A model generated the notes under the pieces. It made no database searches. It was not told where the DNA came from and saw nothing but the letters and a program-made list of their open reading frames with translations. Positions 11,851-25,109 of a stretch of DNA of 64,000 nucleotides are shown one piece after another. The stretch is from Phascolomyces articulosus (lineage: Eukaryota; Mucoromycota; Mucoromycetes; Mucorales; Lichtheimiaceae): the NCBI GenBank assembly GCA_025677815.1, contig JAIXMP010000008.1, positions 1,178,001 through 1,242,000 on the forward strand. The letters are read 5' to 3'. The position numbers and the translations under genes were made by a program. Every line of letters starts with the position of its first letter. Position 1 is the stretch's first letter.

Positions 11851-13137
11851 ATGTCACCGTGTCAACCAGCCGTACCACCCTCTTTATTATCATGTACTAA
11901 ATCATCCGAATTAGCTGATTTTTGCGCGTTTGTCGTCCCTTGTATATGGGCAGGCTCATTTAAGCAACAACCTCAACTTACAGCTAAACGTTATACTACT
12001 TTTAAAATGTTTTGTCATAAAGTATTAAAAGCAACACAAATCTCTTGTGCGTGTGTTGTTTTATCTCTTTATTATATCCATCGATTACGCTCCGCTTATC
12101 CTTCTATTCGTGCTTCCATTGGTTCCGAAGTACGATTATTTACCACAGCTTTGATTTTGGCCAATAAATTTTTAGACGACAATACGTTTACCAACAAGGT
12201 ATATAGAAATATTCAATCCCCCCAAACCTCCTTCTCTTTATTGGTAAAACCCCCCTTCTAATAATTTTATTATTTTAAATATATTTAGACATGGTCAGAT
12301 GTATCGAGCATTCCTGTACGTGAACTCAATATCATGGAAATGGAATTTCTATCAGCACTGAATTATAATATCTACATTCATCATCAACAATTTTTCGCAT
12401 GGGTGACTCAATGTCAACATTGGGTTTCATTGATGACTGAACAACATCATCGTCCCATCAAGATGCCTGCACGCTTATCCATTAAATCATTATCTTCCTC
12501 AACCACTTCAATATATCCTACATGTCTTTCTACTTCTACATCATTACCTACCATCTTACCATCATCATCATCATCGTCATCATCCAATACAACAACGCCT
12601 TCCACATTAACACCTCCCACTTCATTATTATCATCTGGTGTACCTACACCAACATCAGCAACATGTTCTATTCCACCACCATTAACCACATCATCCAATA
12701 CAACTTGTTTAAAACGACGCTCTCAAATGATGGAACAACAACAGCCAGCCAGCAAACGACGTTATTACCATGTGCCATATACACCACCGGATGAAAGCAT
12801 TTCTCCTTCTTATCCACAAACACCACTTTACACACCACCTGATTTACGTTTATCACTTTGTACTTCTACACCACCTCATGTTTCTACTATCAATACACCT
12901 ACCACCACTACAAGTACATCATCAACCATTTCATCCACATCCTCATCATCAACAAGTAATAATAACAATAATAATCACTCTAATAATAATTCATTATGTC
13001 GACCGATTTTAAGCTGGTCCTCTTCATCGTCGGCTTTAGCCTCTTCTCGTCATCATACTTCTACAACAACACCCATTTCTTATGCTTTTAGTACTGCTTC
13101 TTTAGCATCTAGAGTACGTTGTTTAGAAATAGAATAG
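11851..13137 (+). CDS. Pho85-type cyclin (PCL-like) with Ser/Thr-rich tail
   Basis: Regulatory subunit for a cyclin-dependent kinase, probably of the Pho85/PCL class. Two exons (11851-12198 and 12289-13137, donor GTATAT, acceptor ATTTAG) give 398 residues. The cyclin fold spans about residues 40-165: FCHKVLKATQISCACVVLSL and YYIHRLRSAYP are the first cyclin helices, LFTTALILANKFLDDNTFTN is the hallmark helix, and W-SDVSSIPVRELN-MEMEFLSALNYN follows as in PCL cyclins. After about residue 185 the protein is low in complexity, dominated by Ser, Thr, Pro and Asn with TPP and SP sites, which suggests phosphorylation-controlled turnover (inference). The ATG follows a T/C-rich leader. Which PCL member it matches cannot be decided here. 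Confidence 0.85.
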
Positions 13138-13988
13138 ATTCTCTCATCTTTTATATATATTTTTACACACACAATTATTTTTTTTTACATACATTTTCTT
13201 TCATTTTACATATTTTTTTCAACAACCCAAAAAGCATTTCCCTCACTCATAAAAGAAGGATATTTATTTTTTTATTATATTTTTTTTTCAAAAAAAATAA
13301 ACCTTTTGTACATACTATAATAAAATATAAAAAAAAATTTCCATCTCATTTTTTTTGTACATATAAAAAAAAAGGTCATTCATCCTATCATCACTCTATC
13401 TATATTCCAATTTTGCCTTGATGATGTTGTTAAGAGAAAAGGCAGGAGCTGTCATACTCAAAATTCACCTACCCAAAATGGGTAGAGCGCTGATCTAAAT
13501 GGGGGAATACCACTATGTATACATTGCCAGTCAAGTAGGACAAATACATAAAAAAAAGACGCGGAGCAAAAAAAAAAAAATTATTGCCAAGATCGTCGTC
13601 TTGGTCGTCTTTTGGTTCGTAATAGAAAAAAAAAAGTTCCTGTCTAAAATAAAGAACCCGATATTATAATGTATGTGTGTTTGTGTGTGCGTGTGTTATG
13701 TGAGTGTTAATGTCTCACATCTCCCCCCAAATAAAGTGTAATCTAATAGAGTTATACATTATATGTGTATATAAATATATAATTTTTAGAATAGCTCACT
13801 TTTTTTTTATATTATTATTATTATAATGGGATGAATGAATGGATGATGATGTATGCAGTGAAACCACACCCCATTTTTTTTATATTTTATTTCTTTTCGA
13901 TCGACAGTATTACCCATTTTAGCGCGGTTTTTTTTTGTGTAAGAATACATTTCATCAACACATCGACCAACACAACTTTTGTTATACA

Positions 13989-14013
13989 ATATATATATAT
14001 ATATATATATATA
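13989..14013. repeat. (AT)n microsatellite
   Basis: About 12 uninterrupted AT dinucleotides in the gene-free interval downstream of the cyclin gene. Confidence 0.9.
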
Positions 14014-14641
14014 AATTCTTAAATTCTAACTCTATATAAAAACATCAACACATCACACTTGGTCTTTTCACACCTAAACATCTCAATAGAACCCCCAATT
14101 CGTGGGTCTTTCAACTCACGTGTATATATATATAATAATGATCAAAACAGTTGGATAATAATGATTAACATATGCTAAAATAAAGAAACGCCCTTGATTT
14201 ATTTATTTATTTTCACATCACCTCACATATACACACACAAAGCGAAAGTCCAACCTTACATGATATTACATAAATAAAAAAACTTTCTTTTAGTTGGACC
14301 CAACTCTCCATCACTTCTCCACGTGCATTTTACTTTGCGCACAAACGTCATGTTCGCTTGTACAACCATGCGATTTTCTTTTTCTCTCTCTCTTTTATTA
14401 TTATTATTATCCAATCATAAAAGTCGTTTAGAGGGGGATACTAACATGAGAAGTAGGAGAAGTCTTACTCTAATGATTGTGATAAATGATAGATGAGAGA
14501 GAGAGAGAGATGAATGAATGAATATCTATTTACCAAATGAATACCTTTTTAAAAAGGATAATATTTATTTGGGGGGAGGTAAAAGGGATTATTATGGTTT
14601 CTATGTAAATATTAGAATCAATACCCATGTAATAATCAAAG

Positions 14642-14669
<28 letters not shown>
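14642..14669. repeat. (GA)n microsatellite
   Basis: About 14 GA dinucleotides. Shorter GAGA runs also occur near 14,497-14,510 and 15,248. Confidence 0.9.
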
Positions 14670-14672
<3 letters not shown>

Positions 14673-15709
14673 GTTATTTAATAACAACCCATTCAATTCA
14701 TTCTTCTTCCTTCCTTCCTTCCTCTCCCCCAAAAAAAAAGTAAATACGACGACGCCACAACGAGATAACTTGTTTATACAATAATAATGCAATCAACCCA
14801 TTATTTTGACAAATAGTTTTATATAATGTCTAGACCGTATCCTATTTCTAATCGATTGGAATGATATGTTGTTGTTAGATCGGAGAGAAATAAATTATAA
14901 AATAGAACTTTTCGATCTCTTGATATGATGAAAAAAAAGCTTGATGATGTTATGTTTATAGGGAGGAAAACACTCATTATGTGGCGGGTTTCGTTTCTAT
15001 TTTTTTTTTGTATAACCTTGTAAAACTAAACTGATAAGAGTAATAAGTATTAGAGTGACGAATCAAATTTTTTTTTTTTACGGTGCGAATCGCCGGTGTT
15101 ATGATAATTATTATATGTGTGAATTTTTGCCTTGTTCGTCATTTTTAGATCTGTGATGATTTTTTTTTTTAAAAAAAAAAAAGCGGGGAGAACTAAAGTG
15201 TAAATTTAATCGAAGGAAAAAGTTTAGAGAGAAAGGACGGGGGGGTGAGAGAGAGCCAAAGTTAGAAAAAAAGGGCTAGCCCAAAGTTTAAGTTTTTTTT
15301 CTTTCTATCTTTCTCTAGCTGGGCGTAATAATTTTTTTCCCATTGTCTTGGTTGGTTGAGTGATTCCTTTGAATTGATTACTTTACAGACACATACATCA
15401 TCCCTCTTTCTCCGCGCAAAATATATATATATATATATCTTTATTAATGACAAGTAATAATATATGTACACTCCTTCTCTCTTTAAAGAGGATGATAGCC
15501 ATCCTCCCACCCCCAACACATGATGGATGATGAATATGTTTAAAGTTTATATAATTCAAAGAAAGTTTTACAAAGGAGTATATATATTATAATTAGAAAT
15601 AACACTATGAACGGGAAGATTGTTTCACTAATATATTTATCATCTGGGTTTTACACCTCAGTTGAAATGATTTCTTGAATGAAACTTGAAATGTGTGATT
15701 TATAAGTTG

Positions 15710-15735
15710 TTATATATATATATATATATATATAA
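15710..15735. repeat. (TA)n microsatellite
   Basis: About 12 TA dinucleotides in noncoding DNA. Confidence 0.85.
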
Positions 15736-16722
15736 TAGAAAAAAACCCTCTTTTGTGTGATAACATTTTAGAGGGACACGTTGAATCGTGCAACCATCCA
15801 GTTATTTTATCGTAAGATTGAAATCACAGCCTCAAATAAACCTTGTAATAAATCTCTCCCCCCCCTAAAATAAGAAAAAAATCCGGCTGATCATTTTTAG
15901 GTGAAACAAATAATAGTGCTTGAGATGATGCTTCATTTAGGTGTACAAAAAGGAGATAGAGACAGATTATTATTATTATTATTATATTTATAAATGCGCG
16001 GTGTGTGAGTAATAATGTTATGTTAGTATTCTTCTTCTTTTTCTTCTTCTTGTTATTATTATTATTATTATTATTATGTGATGCATCATCATCTCTCATT
16101 TAAATAAGGTATCATTGTGCACCTAACTTTTTGACATTCCTTTCTCTCTCGCTTTCTGAGCCTTTTGATAAAATAATATATTTTCATTTGCTGAGCCATT
16201 ATAATATATACTTTGACTTAATAAGGTAGTCTCTCCCCTAATATATTATAAATGAGAGATGATGATCGGTTCTAGTGTTCTATTCATAATGATTTGTATA
16301 ACCCTCTTTCTCTTCTTCTTTTATTTACCCTTTCCGTTCAATCGTTACTCCTCCCACCCCCCAAATCATACATATACCCTCATTTTACGTAATTGAACAA
16401 AACCCGATATTATGTTATTATTATTATTATTTTGCATGGTCATCTTTTTTCTTTGGTTTTACAACAACAACAAACATATTTTTTTTTGTAACTCCCTTTC
16501 TTCTTTTCCTCCCGATGCATATTTATTTATCATTATAAAAAAAAAGTCAGGGTGTTATTTTTTTTTAGGGTTGGGTTTGTTCATCCACCAATTTCAAATG
16601 CAAAAGAAAAAAAAAAAGAGGGAGAGAGAAGTTGTTATTTTTCTCTCATTCCCTTTATTAGGAGGAGACAAGATTGGTATAATTCAATGAAATGATCCTG
16701 AATCACATGAAATATACTCTCA

Positions 16723-16726
<4 letters not shown>

Positions 16727-16760
<34 letters not shown>
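16727..16760. repeat. (CT)n microsatellite
   Basis: Seventeen CT dinucleotides without interruption. Their translation produces a false Leu/Ser-repeat open frame. Confidence 0.9.
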
Positions 16761-16765
<5 letters not shown>

Positions 16766-17442
16766 ATATATATTTATATATAACAATACTAGCATTAACT
16801 CTCCCTCTTTAATCCCCAATCGATGGATGATTTATCAACTTAAAACTCAGATTGTGGAATATTTTGTTATACAACAACTTGAAAAAATAAATATAACAAA
16901 ATTCGGGTCACTTTCCACAATTAACAACTTCCATGCACTTTCTCTCTTTGTAATTATGCTTCTTTTTTTTCTTATTCCCCCTCTCTCCCCCGAAATTGAA
17001 TCCGCGGTTTTGTTTTACATTAGTAGTAGAAAGGACCCCATTCAATCCTATTCGTATCACATTTTTTATATGGTAATTATTTATACACACTCATTCAATC
17101 AGTACGGATAGAAGGAGAAACTATTTTTTTTAATAAGATACAACATATCATCATCATTCGTTATTTTTTTCCATTAGGATAAGTGACTTTTATGAAAGTA
17201 TGTTAAAAAAAAAACTACCATTCTTTTCTTGTTCCTTTTTTCAATCTATCATCCCCTTAAAAAAGTAGATCATTTGAATACATCGATTTTAAAAATAAAA
17301 AAATAAAAACATGCGATTCGGTGTGATTTGTTGATGTGAATAATAAGGTTGGCTTGTTGGCTGAAACTTGTTTATAAGTAACGTTACATCGTGTGTGTGT
17401 GTGTGTCAACAACAACAACAACAAAACAACAACAAAACGCAG

Positions 17443-17443
<1 letters not shown>

Positions 17444-17500
<57 letters not shown>
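17444..17500. repeat. (ATT)19 microsatellite
   Basis: The longest trinucleotide repeat in the window, 57 bp. It follows a (GT)n tract at about 17,391-17,406 and a CAACAA cluster. It creates false poly-Tyr and poly-Ile open frames on the two strands. Confidence 0.95.
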
Positions 17501-17501
<1 letters not shown>

Positions 17502-18117
17502 TCATCCAGTAAAAAAAAAAAAAAAAACTCCTGCAGGAACCATTGCCGATAAGTGTTGTTCTAATCAATCCACGTGAATATTTTTTATCTATGATATAAA
17601 CAGGAGTATAGTATTTTACTTTTTTTTGCATGTACACTGCGGATTTAGCATTATATTTATTAGAGTAAGTTCATTGTTTTGTTGTTGGGGGGGAGAGTCA
17701 AAAAAAGAAGTTGGATAATAGAGAAAGAAGGAGTGTGCATATATTATGTATGTGAAATATTATTACAAGTTTACAGGTTGACTTTGAAACAGAAAATTGG
17801 ATAAGATCGTCATCCATTTTGATGAATGAATATGAAAGAAAACTCTGTTTGATAATACATTGAACTATAAATCATCACCATCACCATCATCATCATTATC
17901 TTACTCCTTAAAAAAAATAACCCACTTTATATATATATATATAAACAATAAACCATAATAACAACATTCTGTGACATTTCAGATGGTTAGCAGTAAGTAA
18001 GATACAGTTTATGTATATTTTGTTTATAATAATCAACATGACAGATTGGAATTTAGGATGAAGAAGTGTGATCATCCACATTATACAGGAACTAAATTGA
18101 ATCATGTGTATATCTTT

Positions 18118-18146
18118 ATCATCATCATCATCATCATCATCATCAT
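18118..18146. repeat. (ATC)n microsatellite
   Basis: About nine ATC units. On the minus strand it reads as a short poly-Asp run in an otherwise non-coding-looking frame. Confidence 0.9.
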
Positions 18147-20388
18147 AATGCAGTATCAAATATTGATGTAAATAACTAGAGTAAAAAAAAATACCAAACC
18201 AAACTAAACGCATTTTCTGTTGTTGTTGTTTTTGACGCATTGACACTATAAAAAATCTTGGGGGAGGGAAGTAGGAGAAAAGGGAAATTATTATATTTCT
18301 ATTGGGGGGTGGTATAAAAGAAAAAGAGATGTGGGAATAACTCTTTAATATTAAATTGAATTTACACAAGCCGATTACTTGTAATAAAAAGTAGGACTTT
18401 AGTTTTTTTATATTACTTTTTTTTTATTGGTATTTATTATTATCGCTTATGGTACACGCATGTTACGATTTATTTTATAAGAGTCGCCAAGAATAATAAA
18501 TAAATAAACTTATCAAAAAAAAAGTGAGAGTCGATCACAATTTCTTCTTGGGGGGAAAGGGAGAGGAATAATAAGCCACGCGTCGTTGCTAAGTGACCAT
18601 CCTCTTTAAATAATGTAATAATAATAATAATATATCCGTATATAATCATTATTGTTTATATATTGTAATCTAAATAATGGCATTGAATGTTGTTGTTGTT
18701 ATTGTTGTTGTTAGATGGTATGATGATTTGGACAAAATAGAAAGATATTTATTAGAGTTCAGTTTATTTTACGGGTTTCAAGGCAGTTTTTTGAAAATCC
18801 AACCATGAATGCTATTGAACTATGGGTGCAAAGTAACAACAATGTAAACTGTTATTGTTTATTATTATTATTATTATAATAATAATTTACCTGTTGAATT
18901 TTTAGGGATCTTTAGAACCAGCTGATTTTTATTTATGTTAAACTACCTCATCTACTACATCATGATTATATGAGTAGTAGATAAACCTTCTAATCATTAA
19001 AAAATGCATCGTTATTGATTCATCACACTGCTTAATAAATGTTATAGTTAGAAGTTTCCCTTAAGGGGATGATGCAAATGAAAATCTTCCTCATCCTTTG
19101 GGCTACTCTTTCTCCCACCCCCCAAAAAAATGGATTATAAACAAGTCTAAATTGTTTCTGTGTGGCAAAAAAATAACCTGTATGGAAATAATGACGGAAC
19201 TCTTTCTTTTTTGCATAAGAAAATAAAGATAAGATGTGGCATTTACCATGTTACTATGTTATTATTATTATTTTGCTCAGCATCACACAAATGAGAGAAA
19301 CTTATGTCTTAAAAAAAAAAGTGATACAATCCAAAAAGTGTAAAGAGATGAGGCTGTGTTAATGTTGGTTTGTTGTTGTTGTTATTGTTATGGTGGTATA
19401 TTGGCATCATCCAATGATAGAACACATACATTAATAAAGAATTGTACCCATCATTCTTCTTGTAAAAAAAAACATGACACAAAAAAGAAATTACAAAGTA
19501 GTGCACCGATTTCTCGGATCATGAGTTATTTCGTCCTACGCATGACAAGCAATGGTCTATCATAATAGATTGGGGTTTTTTTTTATCTTAATAATGCAGT
19601 CCAGATTCTATCAATGTATTCATTTATTATTATAATAATAATTGGTTCAAATTGTTATTTGTTATTGTTTAATCTATTATTATAACATAGCAGCTAACAT
19701 TTGCATTCAACTACATTGTTCTTTATGAATCATTTAAGGAAAAAAGCAGTTCTGATAGAAACAATGAGAGTTTATTTTGAATAATAATAATAATAATAAA
19801 TTCCCTTTGGGTTTACTCAAACCACACATTTTATTTGAATACTTCCGATATTGCCGACGGGATTGGACGGTGTTGTTGTTTTTGTGTAATCTCACCATGA
19901 AAGGACATTTCATCGTTCAAACTAAAAAAGAAATTTGTTTGTATTACTTTGATGGGGAGAAGGGGGGAAGAAATGGGAATTTTCCTCTCTCTCACCAACA
20001 ACAATAACAAATTAGATGGTTTCAAAACATAATGATGCGATGATGGGATTATATAATAATACTTCAAACCCACTCCATCTTCTTCATCGTCAAGCAATTA
20101 TTTCATAAGAACTTTTTTTTTATCACAATGATACATTTTCAACATCATCTTATATAGAACAGATTAGGTATATGAGCGAAAAAAGAAAATTAATAACAAA
20201 TCATCTTTCCTGATAAATGACTATTATATAGATGAATGAGGAATGATCGGTGATGTGATAAAATATCATGTAAAACACACATCCCCAAACAAAACAATAA
20301 TAAACAACATGATAAATTTTTTCTTTTTCTAAAAACAAAGATCAAGTGCGTGATCCCATCATTTTCATGTTGTTGTTGTTGACGATAC

Positions 20389-20389
<1 letters not shown>

Positions 20390-20419
<30 letters not shown>
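20390..20419. repeat. (ATT)n microsatellite
   Basis: Ten ATT units. Similar shorter tracts occur at about 15,967-15,985, 16,050-16,077 and 20,881-20,905. Confidence 0.9.
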
Positions 20420-20900
20420 TACTTTCTCCTTTTTGCCATCTGGACTTCTTGTTTTCCTTGACGACTCGGGTGACTTATGTTGATTAGAAATATCGGGGGC
20501 CTTTCATAAGAGAGAATGATCCGAGGAAGAGAGAGGTACTATTCCATATCTGGTTATTTTATGAGTAACTCAAAAAGTTATAGTAGCAAGAAAAAGGAGG
20601 AGGGGGAACACACATATTATTTTGTTTCAGATGAATTTTTTTTTTGTACGTGCACAGGCTTTTTTCTTCTTGTGTAAAATCAAACTTTTTCCCGCTTTCT
20701 AAATTAACTTGTCACTCAATGATGAATTTCATTACAACAACAACAATATCGAAAAAAAAGAGGCTTGTTGTTATGATTTTATTATTACTTAAAAAAATAA
20801 AATTGTGAATCCTTCTAGACTCTAAATGGGGATCCAATCGTGCACAGCCAAAAAAAGAACTTGTTGTCTGGAACTACCCTTTATTATTATTATTATTATT

Positions 20901-23900
20901 ATTATGCTATATAGAAATCTGATAAGATCAGCCAACACGAAACCCATTGTTGAATGAACATCATGTGAACAATAGTTTTGAAATTTATGCAAGCTTTTAT
21001 TAATCAAATAATTATATTATACTCCCCCAAACAAAACAGATCCCAATCAGTAAGTAGTTGAAAATAATGGACCTCATCATTGGTCTTGATATATCAAGTG
21101 ATGGTTCTTTTCTTTTTTTATACCAACTAAGTTTACTAAAATGAAAAAAGGAGAACATGATAAACAATTTGATAGATGTATAGATCTAATAATCTAGAGT
21201 CAAACATGGAATATATACAACTCCAAACTTCAAAGGATATTGGCACGTTTATAAGTTAATATAAATATTAAATTAATTTAATGATGCATGGTTGTTCTTC
21301 TTATTACCTTCTACCAGATGTAAAAATATAAAAACAAAAATGAAACAGCAACAAAAATCTCTTCATCAAACCTATAATAATAATTATCCATCTCTCCTGT
21401 GCTAAAAAGATGTTTTTTATGGAATTAATTATCCATCAGGCAATATTTGTTATCCTACTCAATGAAAAACTAAAAACTATTTAGTGTCCAACTGTATATA
21501 AAAGAATTTCTATAAATGATTGATGATAGTAATACACAAAAAAAAAAGAATCCTTTCTCATGGAGCAAGGAAGTATAGGTTCGATGAGGCGTTTCACCTT
21601 TTTTTTTTCATAATCATGTCAAGAAAAAAAATTATAATAATTACATGTTGCCATGTTAAAATGATGAAAGCCGCATGAATCGATGAGGGGGGTCCATGGT
21701 GGAAACTTACAAATATGGTATTAGCTACCAAAACTGAATTGGATGTAGGAATGTATTCTTTTTTAGCATGTATGGTGTACGTCATACAATAACTAAACAA
21801 CAATGAAAGTATACTATAGAAAAGAAACTAGGTTAAGCTACGACAATACCCGAGTCACCCAATCATTTTAATTTGCCAAGAGTATTTCTCAAAGCAATAA
21901 TAATAGACTTATACGAATAAAAGATTATGTACATTATAATTTATTTAGTCTAAAAATGATGAATATAAATTATTTCAGACAAGTCTTCTTCGTAGAAAGT
22001 GACTCATTTCCTCAATGCTCGAATTATTTGTATGATAATAGCAAGAGCACTTACTATCGCCAAAGCTAAAGTAATTCATCATTATCATAAAAAATAACCA
22101 TAGATTTTTCTACTTTGATCATGTCACTAGAAAATGAAGATGCCCACGGGATGGTTTTTTTTATCCGAAAACTACAGGTGTTATTCTTTAGAACGCATTA
22201 TTTACAGTAATTGTTATAGAAGATTTTTGCAAAGTTGACTCGTTGTGTGGTCTCCATGGCCACAATATATGGATGCCAAGTCGGATTTCATATAGCCAAT
22301 AATATTTTTGTTTATGAGAACTACCTCTTTTTTTTTGAATTGTAGACTCAAAAGTATATATCTCACCATTCTATAGTTATACATGAGTTTCATCCTTCTG
22401 ATATTTACCATATCAAAAGAAAATGTCAGAATCTGATTTTGACTTTTTGTCGGGAGCGGAAAAGGGGAATTTTAGCTTGCATAAATAGGCGGAAACCATC
22501 AAGACCTATTTCATACAATATATTATTTTTTGGTTGTTCACAACTGAAAATATTTCGACCATATATATTAATGAGTATTAACAGATAATTTATTATGTTA
22601 ATTTGGTTATTATTACCTTCATTGATGAATTTCATATGTATAATATTTAACTTTTGTTGACCCTATTATTATTCTTTCAAATACCTATTAATAAAGCCTC
22701 CTCAATCTACTTTTTTTTTGAAAAAAAAATTCTGCTTTCGGAAGAAGGGGAGTCTGTAAGGTTTTTGACTCATTGCGAAAAGATAGAAATATTCCAATAC
22801 AACGACTTTATCTCTACTAAAATAAACGGTACATGGTATTTAACAACATAATAATATTCATTTTTCTTTAGAGTCTGTTACATAAAGAACGAATATACCA
22901 AAGAAATATACATGCATTTTTCTGAATGGTTTTTTTTAGTTACTGGGCAATATTAATTAATATAGATTTTTCTCTCAACAATGAAATGACATCTGCAACG
23001 TGTTTTCAATTTTTGGTTGATGATCCCAATTCTCGTTTTGGAATAATTTCTACACCTTTGGTTACTTTTATTATCTGTATCAATCATGACCAAATATGAG
23101 TACTATAAAATCTTATCTTTTGATGGGCTTATCACTTTGTTTACATCATTAATTCTTTTTTTACTATTATTATCCGAATTCATAGTAAATCAAATATAGT
23201 ATTTAGAAACATATTACAAATGAGTTTATATTTGGTAATCTTATTATTCATCTACGACTATTATTACTATTACAGGTCAACGGACGATGTTCGTCCGAAG
23301 ATACTCTGCCAGAAGTGGAGAAGAAACATTTTGCTAAAAATGAATTTCATGGTGTGATTTACCCCATATATTCATTGCTATCATCTTTTCTTTGAATGAG
23401 AAGAGCTAATGAAGACTGGTTATCTATTAATAAGCCATGAGATAGTTATGTCTCATAGAGTAGTGTAAAATTGTAAACAGAGAGAATATATAGTAAACCT
23501 TATTCATATTGTTTTTGACAGGTGTAGTAATATAAGTCACTAATGTGAAAACAAATTAAATTATTATTAATGTTCGAAACAAGAAACATCAGAGATCAAT
23601 AGTATACAAAATGTTCTAATACTGCCAATAATCAGTCATTTACTTTTTAAAAGATTCACTTGCATATCATCATCATATAAAAATAGGATGACTTCTAATA
23701 ATAAGTTTATTTTGATTTGTAATTTAGAAGCTATGATTTTTTAAGGGGATGTTTATTACAAACAAAGAAGTGCCTGAAAGGTACTCGCAGAATTTTATAC
23801 AAAAAAGAACAAAAATCGGAGGGATCGTTGCCGGAGGATCGTCATATATGTGTTCGTGTAACTCAGCGTTCCTTCACGCAATGTGCAAAAATCATTATAG

Positions 23901-24233
23901 TTTGATCCCGTCATTTTCACGGAAAAACATGCCAAGAAAAAGTATCAGCATGCATATATTTAAGAGAGTAATAGTAATAATATTATCTATGACAAATAAT
24001 TCAGTATAGCTTACAAATCAATGATGGTTAAGGTAGAGAAAGTATATAGAAGATAAAACTGGTATTTTTTTCGACTTGTTTATGAATAAAAAAACCTAAG
24101 TAATATATTAATTTTGTTTATTCTTATTGGTACTATTTGATATATATATATTCATATATCAAAAAAAACATTTAGTAGTTAAATACGATGTATATAATGG
24201 TGAATAGTAACTAATTACTGTATCATGGTATTT
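20901..24233. other. gene-free AT-rich DNA with few simple repeats
   Basis: Near 20.9 kb the texture changes: microsatellites and long homopolymers become scarce and the sequence looks like unique AT-rich DNA. Short stretches have a more coding-like composition, for example 23,275-23,400 and 23,750-24,005, but each breaks within about 90 codons and I recognise no protein. These may be eroded gene or transposon remains. Confidence 0.45.
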
Positions 24234-24607
24234 TTACGTCATGTTTAATTGTAAAGAAATCTTTGTTGTACAAGGTACACCAATCGGTGATCTGCCCGCG
24301 ACAAATGGTGCTATTTCCTTTCCCCGAGCTTCTTCTTGTGCAATAGATCCATTTAATCTCATAACGCCTGGAAGCCGATATTACCATAAAAGTGAAATAT
24401 AGTATTAAGAATATTTTTTTTTATTCCAAGTATTGAATCATTGTTATAAAACAACTTGTTATTATACAAGTTTCCCTATTTTAAAAAAACATTATTTTGA
24501 TCCGTGAGAATTATCCCACCCCGAAAGAATTTTAGATTCTATAAACAAATCTCATGTTCAAAGCGAGAATTACCTCTGTCACACATTTCAAGTTTTGTGA
24601 TCCAGAG
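24234..24607 (-). pseudogene. possible C-terminal gene fragment of unknown type
   Basis: Two minus-strand segments look like spliced exons. Segment 24607-24574 has a pyrimidine-rich TTTTTCAATAG acceptor before it and a GTAATT donor after it. Segment 24367-24234 follows a CTTCCAG acceptor and ends in TAA. Joined, they stay in one frame for 55 residues, including KLEMCDRGVMRLNG, AQEEARGKEIAPF and RSPIGVPCTTK. Composition is more coding-like than the surroundings. I found no plausible upstream exon with a start codon and do not recognise the protein. It may be a truncated relic, the end of a gene whose 5' part I missed, or chance. Confidence 0.3.
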
Positions 24608-25109
24608 CTATTGAAAAAGAGATACGAATGGGGAAATTGTTTACACGAAAGAATTGCATGTGTACAAACTATAAAATTATCAAACATTTGAGTCATTGAT
24701 AAAACAAATAATAAACATAAAGGCTTTGTTGGACCCCTATTATATTATTAAAAACCGGTATGATTACTAATTCTTTCCAATCAAAAAAATTGACAACAAC
24801 TATTGCTCACCTATAATAGGGTGAGTGGGAGAAGAGAGTACCATGATGTTTCATTAATATATATATATAATTCATTGATGATTCACTATTGGTCAACACT
24901 GCCACATGGATATTTAAGAAAAAAAAAGAGTTTATCTTTTTGGGCGTGAAAAAGTTGCGCCGATCAAGTGGATACATACTGAAGCACGTAACTTTGGTTG
25001 TATTTTCCTTGACGATATAAACTCAAAACTCTCGTTTCTATAAGATTTTATTTCCTTTCGTTTATCTTTTTCTTTATACTTTTTTTTTAAAAATAAAAAA
25101 TAAAGAGAA

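Larger units (their letters stand above)
13138..20900. other. long gene-free interval, rich in simple repeats
   Basis: Nearly 8 kb with no exon chain that I can support on either strand. It contains dense homopolymers, (TTA)n, (AT)n, (GA)n, (CT)n and (TCA)n tracts, and short words such as 'ttgttgttg' repeated on both strands. Apparent open frames here translate to runs of Asn, Lys, Phe, Tyr or Ile produced by the repeats. The texture matches the flanks of the neighbouring genes more than it matches dead transposons. A long noncoding transcript or extended regulatory region is possible, but nothing in the sequence proves it. Confidence 0.55.

Noticed and set aside
13560..13640. Minus-strand Arg/Lys-rich ending (RTKRRPRRRSWQ then stop)
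   Set aside because: A possible acceptor precedes it, but all three frames look equally plausible and no upstream exon could be found.
16412..17111. Plus-strand frames of 92 and 139 codons
   Set aside because: Dominated by homopolymers and the (CT)n repeat; no recognisable domain or splice context.
17257..17637. Frames with poly-Ile or poly-Tyr runs on both strands
   Set aside because: Produced by the (ATT)19 microsatellite; no coding signal outside the repeat.
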